From contig JAEUVA010000046.1 of assembly GCA_016787045.1 (NCBI GenBank), forward strand, positions 62,001 through 126,000: DNA of 64,000 nt, given 5' to 3'. A program made the translations under genes and the position numbers. Numbering within the stretch: the first letter of the stretch is position 1; each line of letters begins with the position of its first letter. The stretch is from Chitinophagales bacterium (GTDB lineage: Bacteria > Bacteroidota > Bacteroidia > Chitinophagales > LD1). This document shows positions 19,172-26,472 of the stretch, piece after piece. The notes beneath the pieces are model-generated. The model searched no databases. It saw only the letters and a list, made by a program, of their open reading frames with translations, and was not told where the DNA came from.

Positions 19172-20761
19172 CTAGTTAATAGCTTTCAGCATTTCAGTAG
19201 CCGTGGCATCGTTAGGGTCAAGTTCCAGCGATTTCATAAAAAATGCCTTTGCTTGTTCGTTGCTTTTTGCCTTTTCGTACTGATACAAACCATTGATGTT
19301 GTATGCCTCTATCAGTTTTGCTTTATGGGTTTTTGTATCCTTCTCGCCTATCTCAATCACTTTTTGGTAGAGTGGCAATGCCGAAAACACATCTGTACTC
19401 ATTTTAAAGTTGATTACGTTGGTTTGTGCTTTCCAGTAGTAGCCATCTATAGAGTTGGGATATTTTGCAATTACTTCTGTAAAAGTGCTATCGGCATTTA
19501 CAGAATCGCCAATGCTGATGTAGCTTCTTCCCAGATAGTACATATCTACGTTAGTGAATCGGGTACAGTTTTCTTTTTTGGTAACGTACTGGGTAATGGC
19601 TTCTTTAAAGCGCTTTGCTTTGTATAGAGCCGATGCATAATCGCCCAAAAGGTCGCAGTTAAGTGAGTCGTTTTGCAGTGCTACGGTATAAAATTTCATG
19701 GCACGTGCGGTATCGCCAAATTGTGAAGCAATTTTGGCTGAGTAGATGTAATCGCGTGGTTTGGCTTTTACGTTGGGCACATCCCAAAAACGTTTCATGG
19801 TTTCGTAGCCATCTTTGTAGCGTTTTAGTTCGTAGTTGCCATAAAACTGAAAGCGCAGATAATCAATATCATTAGCAGCTACCAGCAAACCTTTATTGGC
19901 TTCCTCCACAGCTTTTTCATAATCCTTATTTTTAAAATACATTTCCATCAGCGCTTTGCGGGCACGAATGTCTTCCGGATTTTTATTGATGTATATCTTA
20001 AAGTTATCGGCCATTTTATCGTACTGCTTGGTAAAGTAGTAGGCCTCGCCTAACTCTTTGTAAGGCAACGATGCGTTTGGGTCTAACTCAATGGCTTTTT
20101 TATAGCACTCAATGGCCTTGTCATACACTTTGCCGCTCAGCCATATACGGCCTTGCTTTACCCAAGCTAATACTGCTTTATTGTCTAACTCGGTGGCATA
20201 TTCGTACTTGTTCATGGCTTTGCCGGCCATAGTTTGGTCGTTAGCCGAATTGGCCATGTAAGCATCGGCCAGGGCCACTACAGTTATCACATTTTTATTA
20301 TCTAAGTTAAAGGCAGATTCTAAACTCTGCACTGCAGCTGCTGCATCGGTTACTTCCGGGCGCAGGTAGGCATCGCCTATCTCGTAGAAAATATTAGCGT
20401 TTTTTGATTTGCTGGTTTGCAACGCACGGTCAAAATTTGCTTTTGCATCTACTTTGTTTTTTGCCAACAATGCCAAACGTCCGTTGGCTACATAACCCAG
20501 AGCTGTGCGGGTATCGGCATTAAACACTTGCTTGTAACACAGTTTTGCAGAGTCCACATCATCATCTTTCAAATAGGCATTACCCAAGTAGTAATACACA
20601 TCGTTTTTAGATACGCTGCCTGCTGCCAGTATTTTGTACAAAATCTGACGGGCCTTAAAGTAGTTTTCGTTGTCAATTTCTTTTTGCGCATCGGCAATGG
20701 TTTGTGCGCTTGCACCGATGGCTACACATAACACAGAAAGAAAAACAAATACTGATTTCAT
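19172..20761 (-). CDS. Periplasmic tetratricopeptide-repeat protein of the ExbBD/TonB cluster
   Basis: A 529-residue protein with signal peptide MKSVFVFLSVLCVAIGASAQ, followed almost entirely by TPR helices. Clear units include KAIECYKKAIELDPNASLPY and AKAFFMKSLELDPNDATA. TPR arrays are protein-docking scaffolds, so a role in bridging envelope complexes is plausible. It follows the PstS-like gene by 50 bp. The same neighbours (ExbB, two ExbD, TonB, PstS-like, TPR) recur in many Bacteroidota genomes as I recall, which suggests one machine, but its exact job is unknown. A strong terminator lies just downstream. Confidence 0.85.
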   Translation of the reverse strand: MKSVFVFLSVLCVAIGASAQTIADAQKEIDNENYFKARQILYKILAAGSVSKNDVYYYLGNAYLKDDDVDSAKLCYKQVFNADTRTALGYVANGRLALLAKNKVDAKANFDRALQTSKSKNANIFYEIGDAYLRPEVTDAAAAVQSLESAFNLDNKNVITVVALADAYMANSANDQTMAGKAMNKYEYATELDNKAVLAWVKQGRIWLSGKVYDKAIECYKKAIELDPNASLPYKELGEAYYFTKQYDKMADNFKIYINKNPEDIRARKALMEMYFKNKDYEKAVEEANKGLLVAANDIDYLRFQFYGNYELKRYKDGYETMKRFWDVPNVKAKPRDYIYSAKIASQFGDTARAMKFYTVALQNDSLNCDLLGDYASALYKAKRFKEAITQYVTKKENCTRFTNVDMYYLGRSYISIGDSVNADSTFTEVIAKYPNSIDGYYWKAQTNVINFKMSTDVFSALPLYQKVIEIGEKDTKTHKAKLIEAYNINGLYQYEKAKSNEQAKAFFMKSLELDPNDATATEMLKAIN

Positions 20762-20811
20762 GGTGGTGGTTTTATTTTATAGCTTGACTTTAATTTTTGT
20801 GCCGCGTTTGA

Positions 20812-21780
20812 TTATTGCGCTGAAACTGCATCGGTATTAACATTTATTTCACGTTCGGGCATTCGGGCGGGTATTAAACCGGCTTTTAAAAATATGCGTG
20901 CTCCTTTTTCTTTGTACATAAAATTGACAAAAAGCCATTCCAGATTATCGCCATGCCCGTATTTGAGCACCGCATTTACAGGTCTTATGAGTGGATAGCT
21001 GCCATCTGCAATATCGCTTTGGTTGGCTGCCACTCTTACCACTTCTCCTTGGGCATTTTTGGCGCGCAAACTTAAAATTTTTACCTGCTTGAGTATGGCT
21101 TGGGCTTTGACATCGTCCACATCGCTTACTAAGGAGTAAGGGATAAAGCCAAAAGCATCTGCATTTTGGCTACAATAATTTACTACCTCATCGGCTGACT
21201 TTAGCGCGAATACATTTTTGGAGGGCTGCCCGGTGTAACCCAACTTTTGAAGTACAAAACTAACGGTGCTGGCATCCTGATGGTCAAAAACCAGTTTCAC
21301 TTTACCGGTAGCTTCGGGTGAAAACAAATTTTTGAGTCCGGTGTAATCTAAATCCAATTCCTCTTTTTGTTTTTTGCAAATGATGGCTACTGCATCATAA
21401 CTCACAAGTACCTCGCGCGGGTAGATGGTGTCTGTTGCTTTCATCTGCTCTAACTCGCGATTGTCTAAGTCTCGTGTAATGACCACTACACCGGCATGTT
21501 TGCTCCGAAAGCTGTCTATCACTTCTTTTTCGTGTACATATTTTACGTTCACTTTTACACTATCGTACAAATATTCAAAAACATCTATTTGTTGTTGAAT
21601 AACGGGCTTCAATCCTTCATCTGCAAAAACGGTCAATTCGCCTTTGTACACTTTATCTTTGCCAATATCTGTTCGGTTGTCATTTTTAGCCGGTGGCGGG
21701 GTAGTGCTGCTGTTGCAAGCTTGCAGCACAAGCAGCATGAGGCAGGCAGCAGACCAAAAATACGGGTTACTCTTGCTCAT
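20812..21780 (-). CDS. PstS-like substrate-binding lipoprotein
   Basis: A 322-residue protein with a lipoprotein signal (lipobox LQAC near residue 22) and the periplasmic binding fold of the PstS/phosphate-binding type. Features include the opening GELTVFADEGLKP and the repeated pattern ending in YPLIRPVNAVLKYG. No phosphate ABC permease or ATPase genes are nearby. Because it sits in the ExbBD-TonB set, it may sense or bind a ligand for that machine rather than feed an ABC importer. That is inference. Its start overlaps the small membrane gene by 14 bp. Confidence 0.8.
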   Translation of the reverse strand: MSKSNPYFWSAACLMLLVLQACNSSTTPPPAKNDNRTDIGKDKVYKGELTVFADEGLKPVIQQQIDVFEYLYDSVKVNVKYVHEKEVIDSFRSKHAGVVVITRDLDNRELEQMKATDTIYPREVLVSYDAVAIICKKQKEELDLDYTGLKNLFSPEATGKVKLVFDHQDASTVSFVLQKLGYTGQPSKNVFALKSADEVVNYCSQNADAFGFIPYSLVSDVDDVKAQAILKQVKILSLRAKNAQGEVVRVAANQSDIADGSYPLIRPVNAVLKYGHGDNLEWLFVNFMYKEKGARIFLKAGLIPARMPEREINVNTDAVSAQ

Positions 21781-22009
21781 CTCGTTTCACTTTTTTGTAT
21801 TCGGTGTAAAAGGTGAGTAAACGAAAAATACCGTACACTAATAACAGCGCACTAAACCCTTTGCGGGTGCTATCGTCCATTTCGCGAACTAAAGAGGGGG
21901 TAAAAAAAATACCGAATGCCAAACCGATAAAAATAAGCGCTGCACCGGCCTTCCAGATGAGTGAAGGATGGCTATACAGGGTGAAAAAAAAATGGTTTAT
22001 CGGATTCAT
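21767..22009 (-). CDS. Small two-helix membrane protein
   Basis: An 80-residue protein with two hydrophobic segments (about residues 17-36 and 50-65) and a very basic and acidic tail (EYKKVKRDEQE). I recognise no named family. It overlaps the PstS-like gene by 14 bp, so the two are probably coupled in translation. Upstream lies the terminator that follows tonB, so it is the first gene of the downstream sub-unit. Confidence 0.65.
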   Translation of the reverse strand: MNPINHFFFTLYSHPSLIWKAGAALIFIGLAFGIFFTPSLVREMDDSTRKGFSALLLVYGIFRLLTFYTEYKKVKRDEQE

Positions 22010-22024
22010 ATTCTATGCTCTAAA

Positions 22025-22069
22025 AATCAAAAAATCATAACCATCCAATAGGTGAATGATTATGATTTT
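22025..22069 (-). terminator. Intrinsic terminator between tonB and the downstream genes
   Basis: On the minus strand AAAATCATAATCAT pairs with ATGGTTATGATTTT (22056-22069 with 22031-22044), 14 bp with one G-T wobble. The hairpin leads into TTGATTTTTA. It lies 25 nt past the tonB stop and 22 nt before the small membrane gene. Confidence 0.78.
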
Positions 22070-22093
22070 CTGTAAAGTTTGTATCAATAGCGT

Positions 22094-22888
22094 TTACTGC
22101 AATTTGAAAACTACCGGTAGGTTGTAATACACCTTTACGGCTTTGCCTTGTTGTTTGCCGGGTTTAAACTTGGGCAGCATTTTTACCACCCGTACCGCTT
22201 CTTTGTCTAAGCCGGGGCTTACACCGCGCACAATGCTGGCATCGGTTACGGCACCATCTTCGGATACTACGAAACGGATAAGTACTTTGCCTTGTATATC
22301 GTTATCGCGCTCCATTTGAGGGTACTGAATATTGTTGCGCAAAAACTTCATCAACTCGGCATCGCCACCCGGAAACTCGGGCATTTGCTCAACAAATGTA
22401 AATGGTTTATCATCTACAACGGGGGTTTCTACCACCGGCTCTTCTACTACCTCTTTGGCGTTAGGGTCGCCCTCTTGGGTTTGTGTGGATATGGTTTGCT
22501 CTTTAATTTCTTCAATCTTTGTGGGTTCTTCCTCTTCTTTCACCTCTTCCTGTTTTTTCACAATCATCTCCACAAACTTGATGGTTGGGCGAGTGGGCGG
22601 TGGTGGTGGTGGCGGTGGTGGTGGTGGTGGTGTGTTGTTGATAGAAGGTGGCTCGGCAAGGGTAACTGAGGTATTTACTTCTTCTTCTTCTTTTTGTTTG
22701 CTTAAAAAAGACCAGTCTATGGCCGAAGCAACCAAAAACAAGACGAAGGTAATTACCGCAATTATCAAACCAATGCGGATGTGTTTGGGGGTGATTTTTC
22801 GCAATTCGTATGCGCCATATTCTTTGTTTCGTGTTTCAAACACGATGTCGTCCATGGACCACCCTAAGTAATTATTGTTTGAAGCCAT
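22094..22888 (-). CDS. tonB: Energy transducer TonB
   Basis: A 264-residue inner-membrane protein that passes proton-motive energy from ExbB/ExbD to outer-membrane receptors. The N-terminal cytoplasmic part (YLGWSMDDIVFETRNKEYGA) is typical of Bacteroidota TonB. One transmembrane helix lies near residues 36-56, then a spacer with a run of twelve prolines (about 90-101) and an acidic, Lys/Glu-rich stretch. The TonB C-terminal domain covers about 165-264 (FPGGDAELMKFL, GKVLIRFVV, FKPGKQQGKAVKV). It is the last of four exb genes, before a terminator. Another transporter in this window, the BtuB-like receptor, is a possible client. Confidence 0.95.
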   Translation of the reverse strand: MASNNNYLGWSMDDIVFETRNKEYGAYELRKITPKHIRIGLIIAVITFVLFLVASAIDWSFLSKQKEEEEVNTSVTLAEPPSINNTPPPPPPPPPPPPTRPTIKFVEMIVKKQEEVKEEEEPTKIEEIKEQTISTQTQEGDPNAKEVVEEPVVETPVVDDKPFTFVEQMPEFPGGDAELMKFLRNNIQYPQMERDNDIQGKVLIRFVVSEDGAVTDASIVRGVSPGLDKEAVRVVKMLPKFKPGKQQGKAVKVYYNLPVVFKLQ

Positions 22889-22938
22889 TGTTCGTTTTAG
22901 TTTAATACCTGATGCAGTGCACCGGGTAATTCCACAAA

Positions 22939-23565
22939 TTACTCTCTCGCAAATTCTTTTACTACACCACCGTTGAGCACGGCCTCTACTTCAATAGGGT
23001 CGGCATCTTGTATGGCGTAAATCTGACAATCGGTAATATCCATTTCGTCCAAAATATCCACCATGTTTTTGTAGCGGGCACCTTTGAGCATTTTAATCAG
23101 CACAATGGCATCGCGGTCGGCCATGGCAAACTCGTTGTCTTGCTTTTGGCCATCTCCGTTTTGGTCTTTCCATCTGCGCACCTGCGGACATTCTTTGGGT
23201 ACTTTCTTGATCATTTTCATGATGACTTTACGAATGCCTTCATCACCGGCAAAAGTGGTTTTTTGCAAGCCGGCCACTTTGAGGCCTTCGTAATACCATA
23301 CTTGGTCAAGTGTATCTAACAATACGTTTAGTACCTGACACTCGCCTACATCCTGTTTGTCTTTTTCGTCAATCACCTTCTTGGGCATGTTCAACTCCAT
23401 GGCTTTGGGTTTATTCAAAGTGGTGGTGAGCATAAAGAAAGAGATGAGCAAAAAGGCCAAGTCCACCATGGGGGTTAGGTCCACACGGGTACTCATTTTT
23501 TTGGACCGGGGGCCTCCGGAGTGTTTCCCTCCTCCGCCCCCACCTGAGGTATCTATATCTGCCAT
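22939..23565 (-). CDS. exbD: Biopolymer transport protein ExbD (first copy)
   Basis: A 208-residue ExbD/TolR-family protein. After a glycine-rich N-terminus, one transmembrane helix (about residues 33-50) carries the motif DLTPMVDLAFLLISFFM, whose second Asp is the proton-translocation residue of the family. The periplasmic domain is longer than E. coli ExbD (141 residues). It is one of two adjacent, diverged exbD genes (30 bp apart), which suggests a heteromeric ExbD pair in the ExbB pentamer. Confidence 0.92.
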   Translation of the reverse strand: MADIDTSGGGGGGKHSGGPRSKKMSTRVDLTPMVDLAFLLISFFMLTTTLNKPKAMELNMPKKVIDEKDKQDVGECQVLNVLLDTLDQVWYYEGLKVAGLQKTTFAGDEGIRKVIMKMIKKVPKECPQVRRWKDQNGDGQKQDNEFAMADRDAIVLIKMLKGARYKNMVDILDEMDITDCQIYAIQDADPIEVEAVLNGGVVKEFARE

Positions 23566-23595
23566 GTTACTGTCTCCTTTTTAATCGTTACTAAA

Positions 23596-24249
23596 TTATT
23601 CTTCTGCTTTTGCTTCTTCTTCGGCAGCTCCTCCACCGGTAGCCAGTGTAGTGATGAGCAAAAAGCGGTGAATGTCTTTTTCGGTGAGCCGCTTGATGAT
23701 TTCACGTACGTATTCTACGCTGGCGTTTTTATCTGCCTTAATTCCGATTTTGATGTTGCCCTCGGTGGCGTATCGTGCTGCTTGTACCCAGTCGCCTATC
23801 TGATTGTGGAGAGAGTCGTAAGGAATGCCGGGCATTTGTTTTTCCTGGTATTCTTTAAACTCGGTACCGTTCATAGAGAGCACGCGTTTGGTGTCTTCTA
23901 TGGGTGTACCCCATGTATCTGTTAAAGAGAAAAACTCTTTTTGGTTTTGGGTAAGCCCGGTGATGCCGGGATAGTTTTGACCATACTTGGCATCTAACTG
24001 CTCAAGCATGGCATAGCGGGTTACTTTCTCTTTAAGAGAGATAAACGCTTTGCCTTCTTGGTTTACCGTTATCACGATTACGTTTTCGGGCGTAACGGTG
24101 GCGCGTGCAGTGGGTACATCTACCGCTACTACCGCCTGGGGTTTAAACTTGGCAGTTAAGATGAAGAAGGTGAGCAGCAGAAACGATACATCGCACATAG
24201 CGGTCATGTCCACTACGGGGTTGCTTCGTTTAGGTTTTACTTTTGGCAT
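23596..24249 (-). CDS. exbD: Biopolymer transport protein ExbD (second copy)
   Basis: A 217-residue ExbD/TolR-family protein. The motif PVVDMTAMCDVSFLLLTFFI near residues 11-30 contains the conserved membrane Asp; the following helix and a long periplasmic domain complete it. The C-terminus is acidic (EEEAKAEE). It differs clearly from the other ExbD, so the two are probably not redundant. It lies 36 bp after exbB in the transcript order exbB-exbD-exbD-tonB. Confidence 0.92.
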   Translation of the reverse strand: MPKVKPKRSNPVVDMTAMCDVSFLLLTFFILTAKFKPQAVVAVDVPTARATVTPENVIVITVNQEGKAFISLKEKVTRYAMLEQLDAKYGQNYPGITGLTQNQKEFFSLTDTWGTPIEDTKRVLSMNGTEFKEYQEKQMPGIPYDSLHNQIGDWVQAARYATEGNIKIGIKADKNASVEYVREIIKRLTEKDIHRFLLITTLATGGGAAEEEAKAEE

Positions 24250-24285
24250 TAGCTGCTTTTTTAATGTTTTAGATAATGATGGCTA

Positions 24286-25092
24286 CTACTTCTTTGAAGT
24301 TTGGAAGGTTTGAGCAATAGAGTAGCCCATTTCATCAATACCGTAAGTTAAGCTGTCTATCATAGACGTAAAGAAGTTGTAGAATATGATAGCGAAAGCT
24401 GAAGTACCGATACCGATAGCGGTGTTGATCAACGCCTCAGAAATACCGGCTGCAAGGGCTGCCGGGTCGGGGTTACCGGTGGTGGCTAGTGCCGCGAAGG
24501 CCTTAATCATACCGATTACCGTACCCAAAAGTGCCACGAGTGTGGCTACTGATGCGATGGTAGCCAATATAGGCAGGTTTTGCTGCAAGCTGGGCAACTC
24601 TAATGAGGTGGCCTCTTCAATTTCTTGTTGAATGTGCTGTACTTTTTGCTCTAAGGTAAAGTCGGTGTTTTTCTCCATTTCCTGATATTTGTGCAGGCCG
24701 GCTTGTACCACATTGGCTACAGAGCCCTTTTGCTTGTTGCACTCTGCTAATGCACCATTAATATCGCCACTGTGCAGTTTTGTTTTTACTACTTGTAAGA
24801 ACCCTTCTAAAGAGCCGGAACCTTGTGCCTTGCGGATAGTTAAGAAGCGCTCAATACCGAAAGTAAGCGTTACTAACCCCATCGTCATTAGAAATGGTAC
24901 GATAAATCCACCTTTGTAGATAATGCCGAAGAAATCACCGGGAAGCGGTTCTTTTTTCATGTCGTCAATAAAGTGTTTGCGGTCGCCAAACACGAAATGG
25001 AAAATTAATTCGGAAACAATAAGGGCGACTACCATAACTACTAATGCCCAAGGAAATCCACTTTTTTTCTGAGCTGTTTTTGCCTGACTCAT
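24286..25092 (-). CDS. exbB: MotA/TolQ/ExbB proton channel protein
   Basis: A 268-residue inner-membrane protein that forms the proton channel with ExbD. It has an extra N-terminal helix (about 14-33), a second near 60-80, and the conserved pair of helices in the C-terminal half. Key segments are LPILATIASVATLVALLGTV and MIKAFAALATTGNPDPAALA, followed by GISEALINTAIGI. It is the first gene of the exb operon and lies directly behind the promoter at 25154-25184. Confidence 0.95.
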   Translation of the reverse strand: MSQAKTAQKKSGFPWALVVMVVALIVSELIFHFVFGDRKHFIDDMKKEPLPGDFFGIIYKGGFIVPFLMTMGLVTLTFGIERFLTIRKAQGSGSLEGFLQVVKTKLHSGDINGALAECNKQKGSVANVVQAGLHKYQEMEKNTDFTLEQKVQHIQQEIEEATSLELPSLQQNLPILATIASVATLVALLGTVIGMIKAFAALATTGNPDPAALAAGISEALINTAIGIGTSAFAIIFYNFFTSMIDSLTYGIDEMGYSIAQTFQTSKK

Positions 25093-25153
25093 GTTGCTTT
25101 TGTTTTGGGTTGTTTAAATGATTTTTTGTAAGCGATAATGTTTTAGAGAGCGT

Positions 25154-25184
25154 CAAAAATATTTCTTAAATCCACTCTACCAAA
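25154..25184 (-). promoter_or_regulatory. Bacteroidota-type promoter for exbB operon
   Basis: On the minus strand TTTG (25184-25181), exactly 19 bp, then TATTTTTG (25161-25154). This matches the Bacteroidota housekeeping consensus TTTG-N19-TAnnTTTG completely. Transcription would start about 55 nt upstream of the exbB ATG. Confidence 0.75.
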
Positions 25185-25440
25185 CCGATGTTTGAAAATT
25201 TTGAAAGAACCAATTTTGAGGGTGCACCTTATTGATTTGCAAGAGTAACGGCTCTACTTGCGGTTTAGTATCTGCATAACAATTGGATAACGTGTTTATG
25301 ACAATTCTATGACAATTGCCCGCCTGCAGCGCGCAGCCGGTGTGGTGGTGCGCCATGCATAACCGGTATGGCTTACTGGCGGCCATGCCGATGTATGCAG
25401 AGCGGTGTGCCGGTGGTAGGCGGTATAGTAGTGGGGGTAT

Positions 25441-25782
25441 CGGAAGTTTTTCCGAACGGGTGGTGAAAGTCATGGAAGTGTCGGAAGTTTTTCCGAACAG
25501 GTGGTGAAAGTCATGGAGGTGTCGGAAGTTTTTCCGAATGGGTGGTGAAAGTCATGGAGGTGTCGGAAGTTTTTCCGAACAGGTGGTGAAAGTCATGGAG
25601 GTGTCGGAAGTTTTTCCGAATGGGTGGTGAAAGTCATGGAGGTGTCGGAAGTTTTTCCGAACGGGTGGTGAAAGTCATGGAAGTGTCGGAAGTTTTTCCG
25701 AACAGGTGGTGAAAGTCATGGAGGTGTCGGAAGTTTTTCCGAACGGGTGGTGAAAGTCATGGAGGTGTCGAAAGTTTTTCCG
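25441..25782 (+). repeat. 41-bp tandem repeat, 8.3 copies, each a complete 11-codon mini-ORF
   Basis: The core CGGAAGTTTTTCCG occurs at 25441, 25482, 25523, 25564, 25605, 25646, 25687 and 25728, with a variant at 25769: a strict 41-bp period. The core is an inverted repeat (CGGAA, 4-nt loop, TTCCG). From 25472 each unit reads ATG-GAR-GTG-TCG-GAA-GTT-TTT-CCG-AAY-RGG-TGG-TGA followed by AAGTC, encoding MEVSEVFPN(R/G)W. Starts are at 25472, 25513, 25554, 25595, 25636, 25677, 25718 and 25759. Units differ only at three sites: GAA/GAG, AAC/AAT and GGG/AGG. The last unit is altered and reads on to a stop at 25834-25836. The period is not a multiple of three, so no long frame runs through it. Expression is not shown. 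Confidence 0.93.
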
Positions 25783-25858
25783 AAAGGTATAAGCGAAATA
25801 TTTTGGGGCATTGCGGAGTTGAGGTACTTGTACTAATATTGACTATAAGCCCAATGCT

Positions 25859-26422
25859 ATGTTGGTAGTTTGCTGTTACAAAAAATGGTGGTGGTGGTGG
25901 GGTGTTTGTTTGATGTGTGTTGGCGCTATGCCCATTTTTGCGCAAACAGATACCACCCTATCTGCCCAAAAACTGCACGAGTACCGGGTGGCATTTTGGG
26001 AAACTCCTCCGGCACCGGTGGGTTGGGTAACCGATTTTGAGCAATTGTTTACCGCTGCTGAGGCAGATACGCTCAACCGATTGTTGGCTGCCTTTGAAAA
26101 GCAAACCGGTAACGAAATGGCAGTGGTTACTTTAGATACTTTTTGTGTAACCAAAGATTTGTTTGCTGCCTTGAGTTTGCACTTGGCCAATGAATGGGGG
26201 GTGGGTAAAAAAGGCAAGGACAACGGGGTGCTGATAGCCCTTAGCCGCGGGCACCGGCAGGTTAGAGTAAATGTGGGCGATGGTTTGCTGCCACTATTGC
26301 CCGATGCACAAACCAAACAGTTGATTGATGAGGTAATGATTCCTTACTTCAAAAACGGGCAATATTATGAGGGCACATTGGCGGGAGTGCGAGCAGTGCT
26401 GATTCAAATTGGCATTAAATAA
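25859..26422 (+). CDS. TPM-domain (YgcG-type) exported protein
   Basis: A 187-residue protein. The N-terminal signal is odd: MLVVCCYKK, then five Trp codons in a row, then a hydrophobic stretch to MPIFAQ, where signal peptidase could cut. The TPM domain follows (about 55-185), with VTDFEQLFTAAEADTLNRLL, TGNEMAVVTLD, KDNGVLIALS and RVNVGDGL. TPM domains occur in photosystem repair phosphatases and in many uncharacterised bacterial envelope proteins. The usual C-terminal membrane helix and Gly-rich tail of YgcG are absent. It lies downstream of the 41-bp repeat array and converges with the vWA gene. A shorter start is possible. Confidence 0.75.
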   Translation: MLVVCCYKKWWWWWGVCLMCVGAMPIFAQTDTTLSAQKLHEYRVAFWETPPAPVGWVTDFEQLFTAAEADTLNRLLAAFEKQTGNEMAVVTLDTFCVTKDLFAALSLHLANEWGVGKKGKDNGVLIALSRGHRQVRVNVGDGLLPLLPDAQTKQLIDEVMIPYFKNGQYYEGTLAGVRAVLIQIGIK

Positions 26423-26472
26423 ACAGCAAAAACAATTGCCTAACGGATGTAAGGTGTGCCGGGCAAGGGTTA

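Larger units (their letters stand above)
25093..25858. other. 766-bp gene-free region between exbB and the TPM gene
   Basis: It holds the exbB promoter at its left end, about 250 bp (25190-25440) where I see no convincing gene or structure, the 41-bp tandem repeat (25441-25782), and about 75 bp of leader before the TPM gene. Open frames here are short, have the wrong start codons and are unlike any protein I recognise. Confidence 0.7.

Noticed and set aside
22292-22871. Long plus-strand frames opposite tonB
   Set aside because: Shadow of the proline-rich tonB sequence (poly-Gly/Trp or Ser runs); tonB itself has clear domains.
25316-25507. Open frame of 63 codons entering the repeat array
   Set aside because: Starts at a non-ATG codon, unlike any protein, and only its tail is shared with the repeat unit.
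25441-25782. Regular repeats resembling a CRISPR array
   Set aside because: Units are directly adjacent copies with a 41-bp period; there are no unique spacers and no cas genes nearby.
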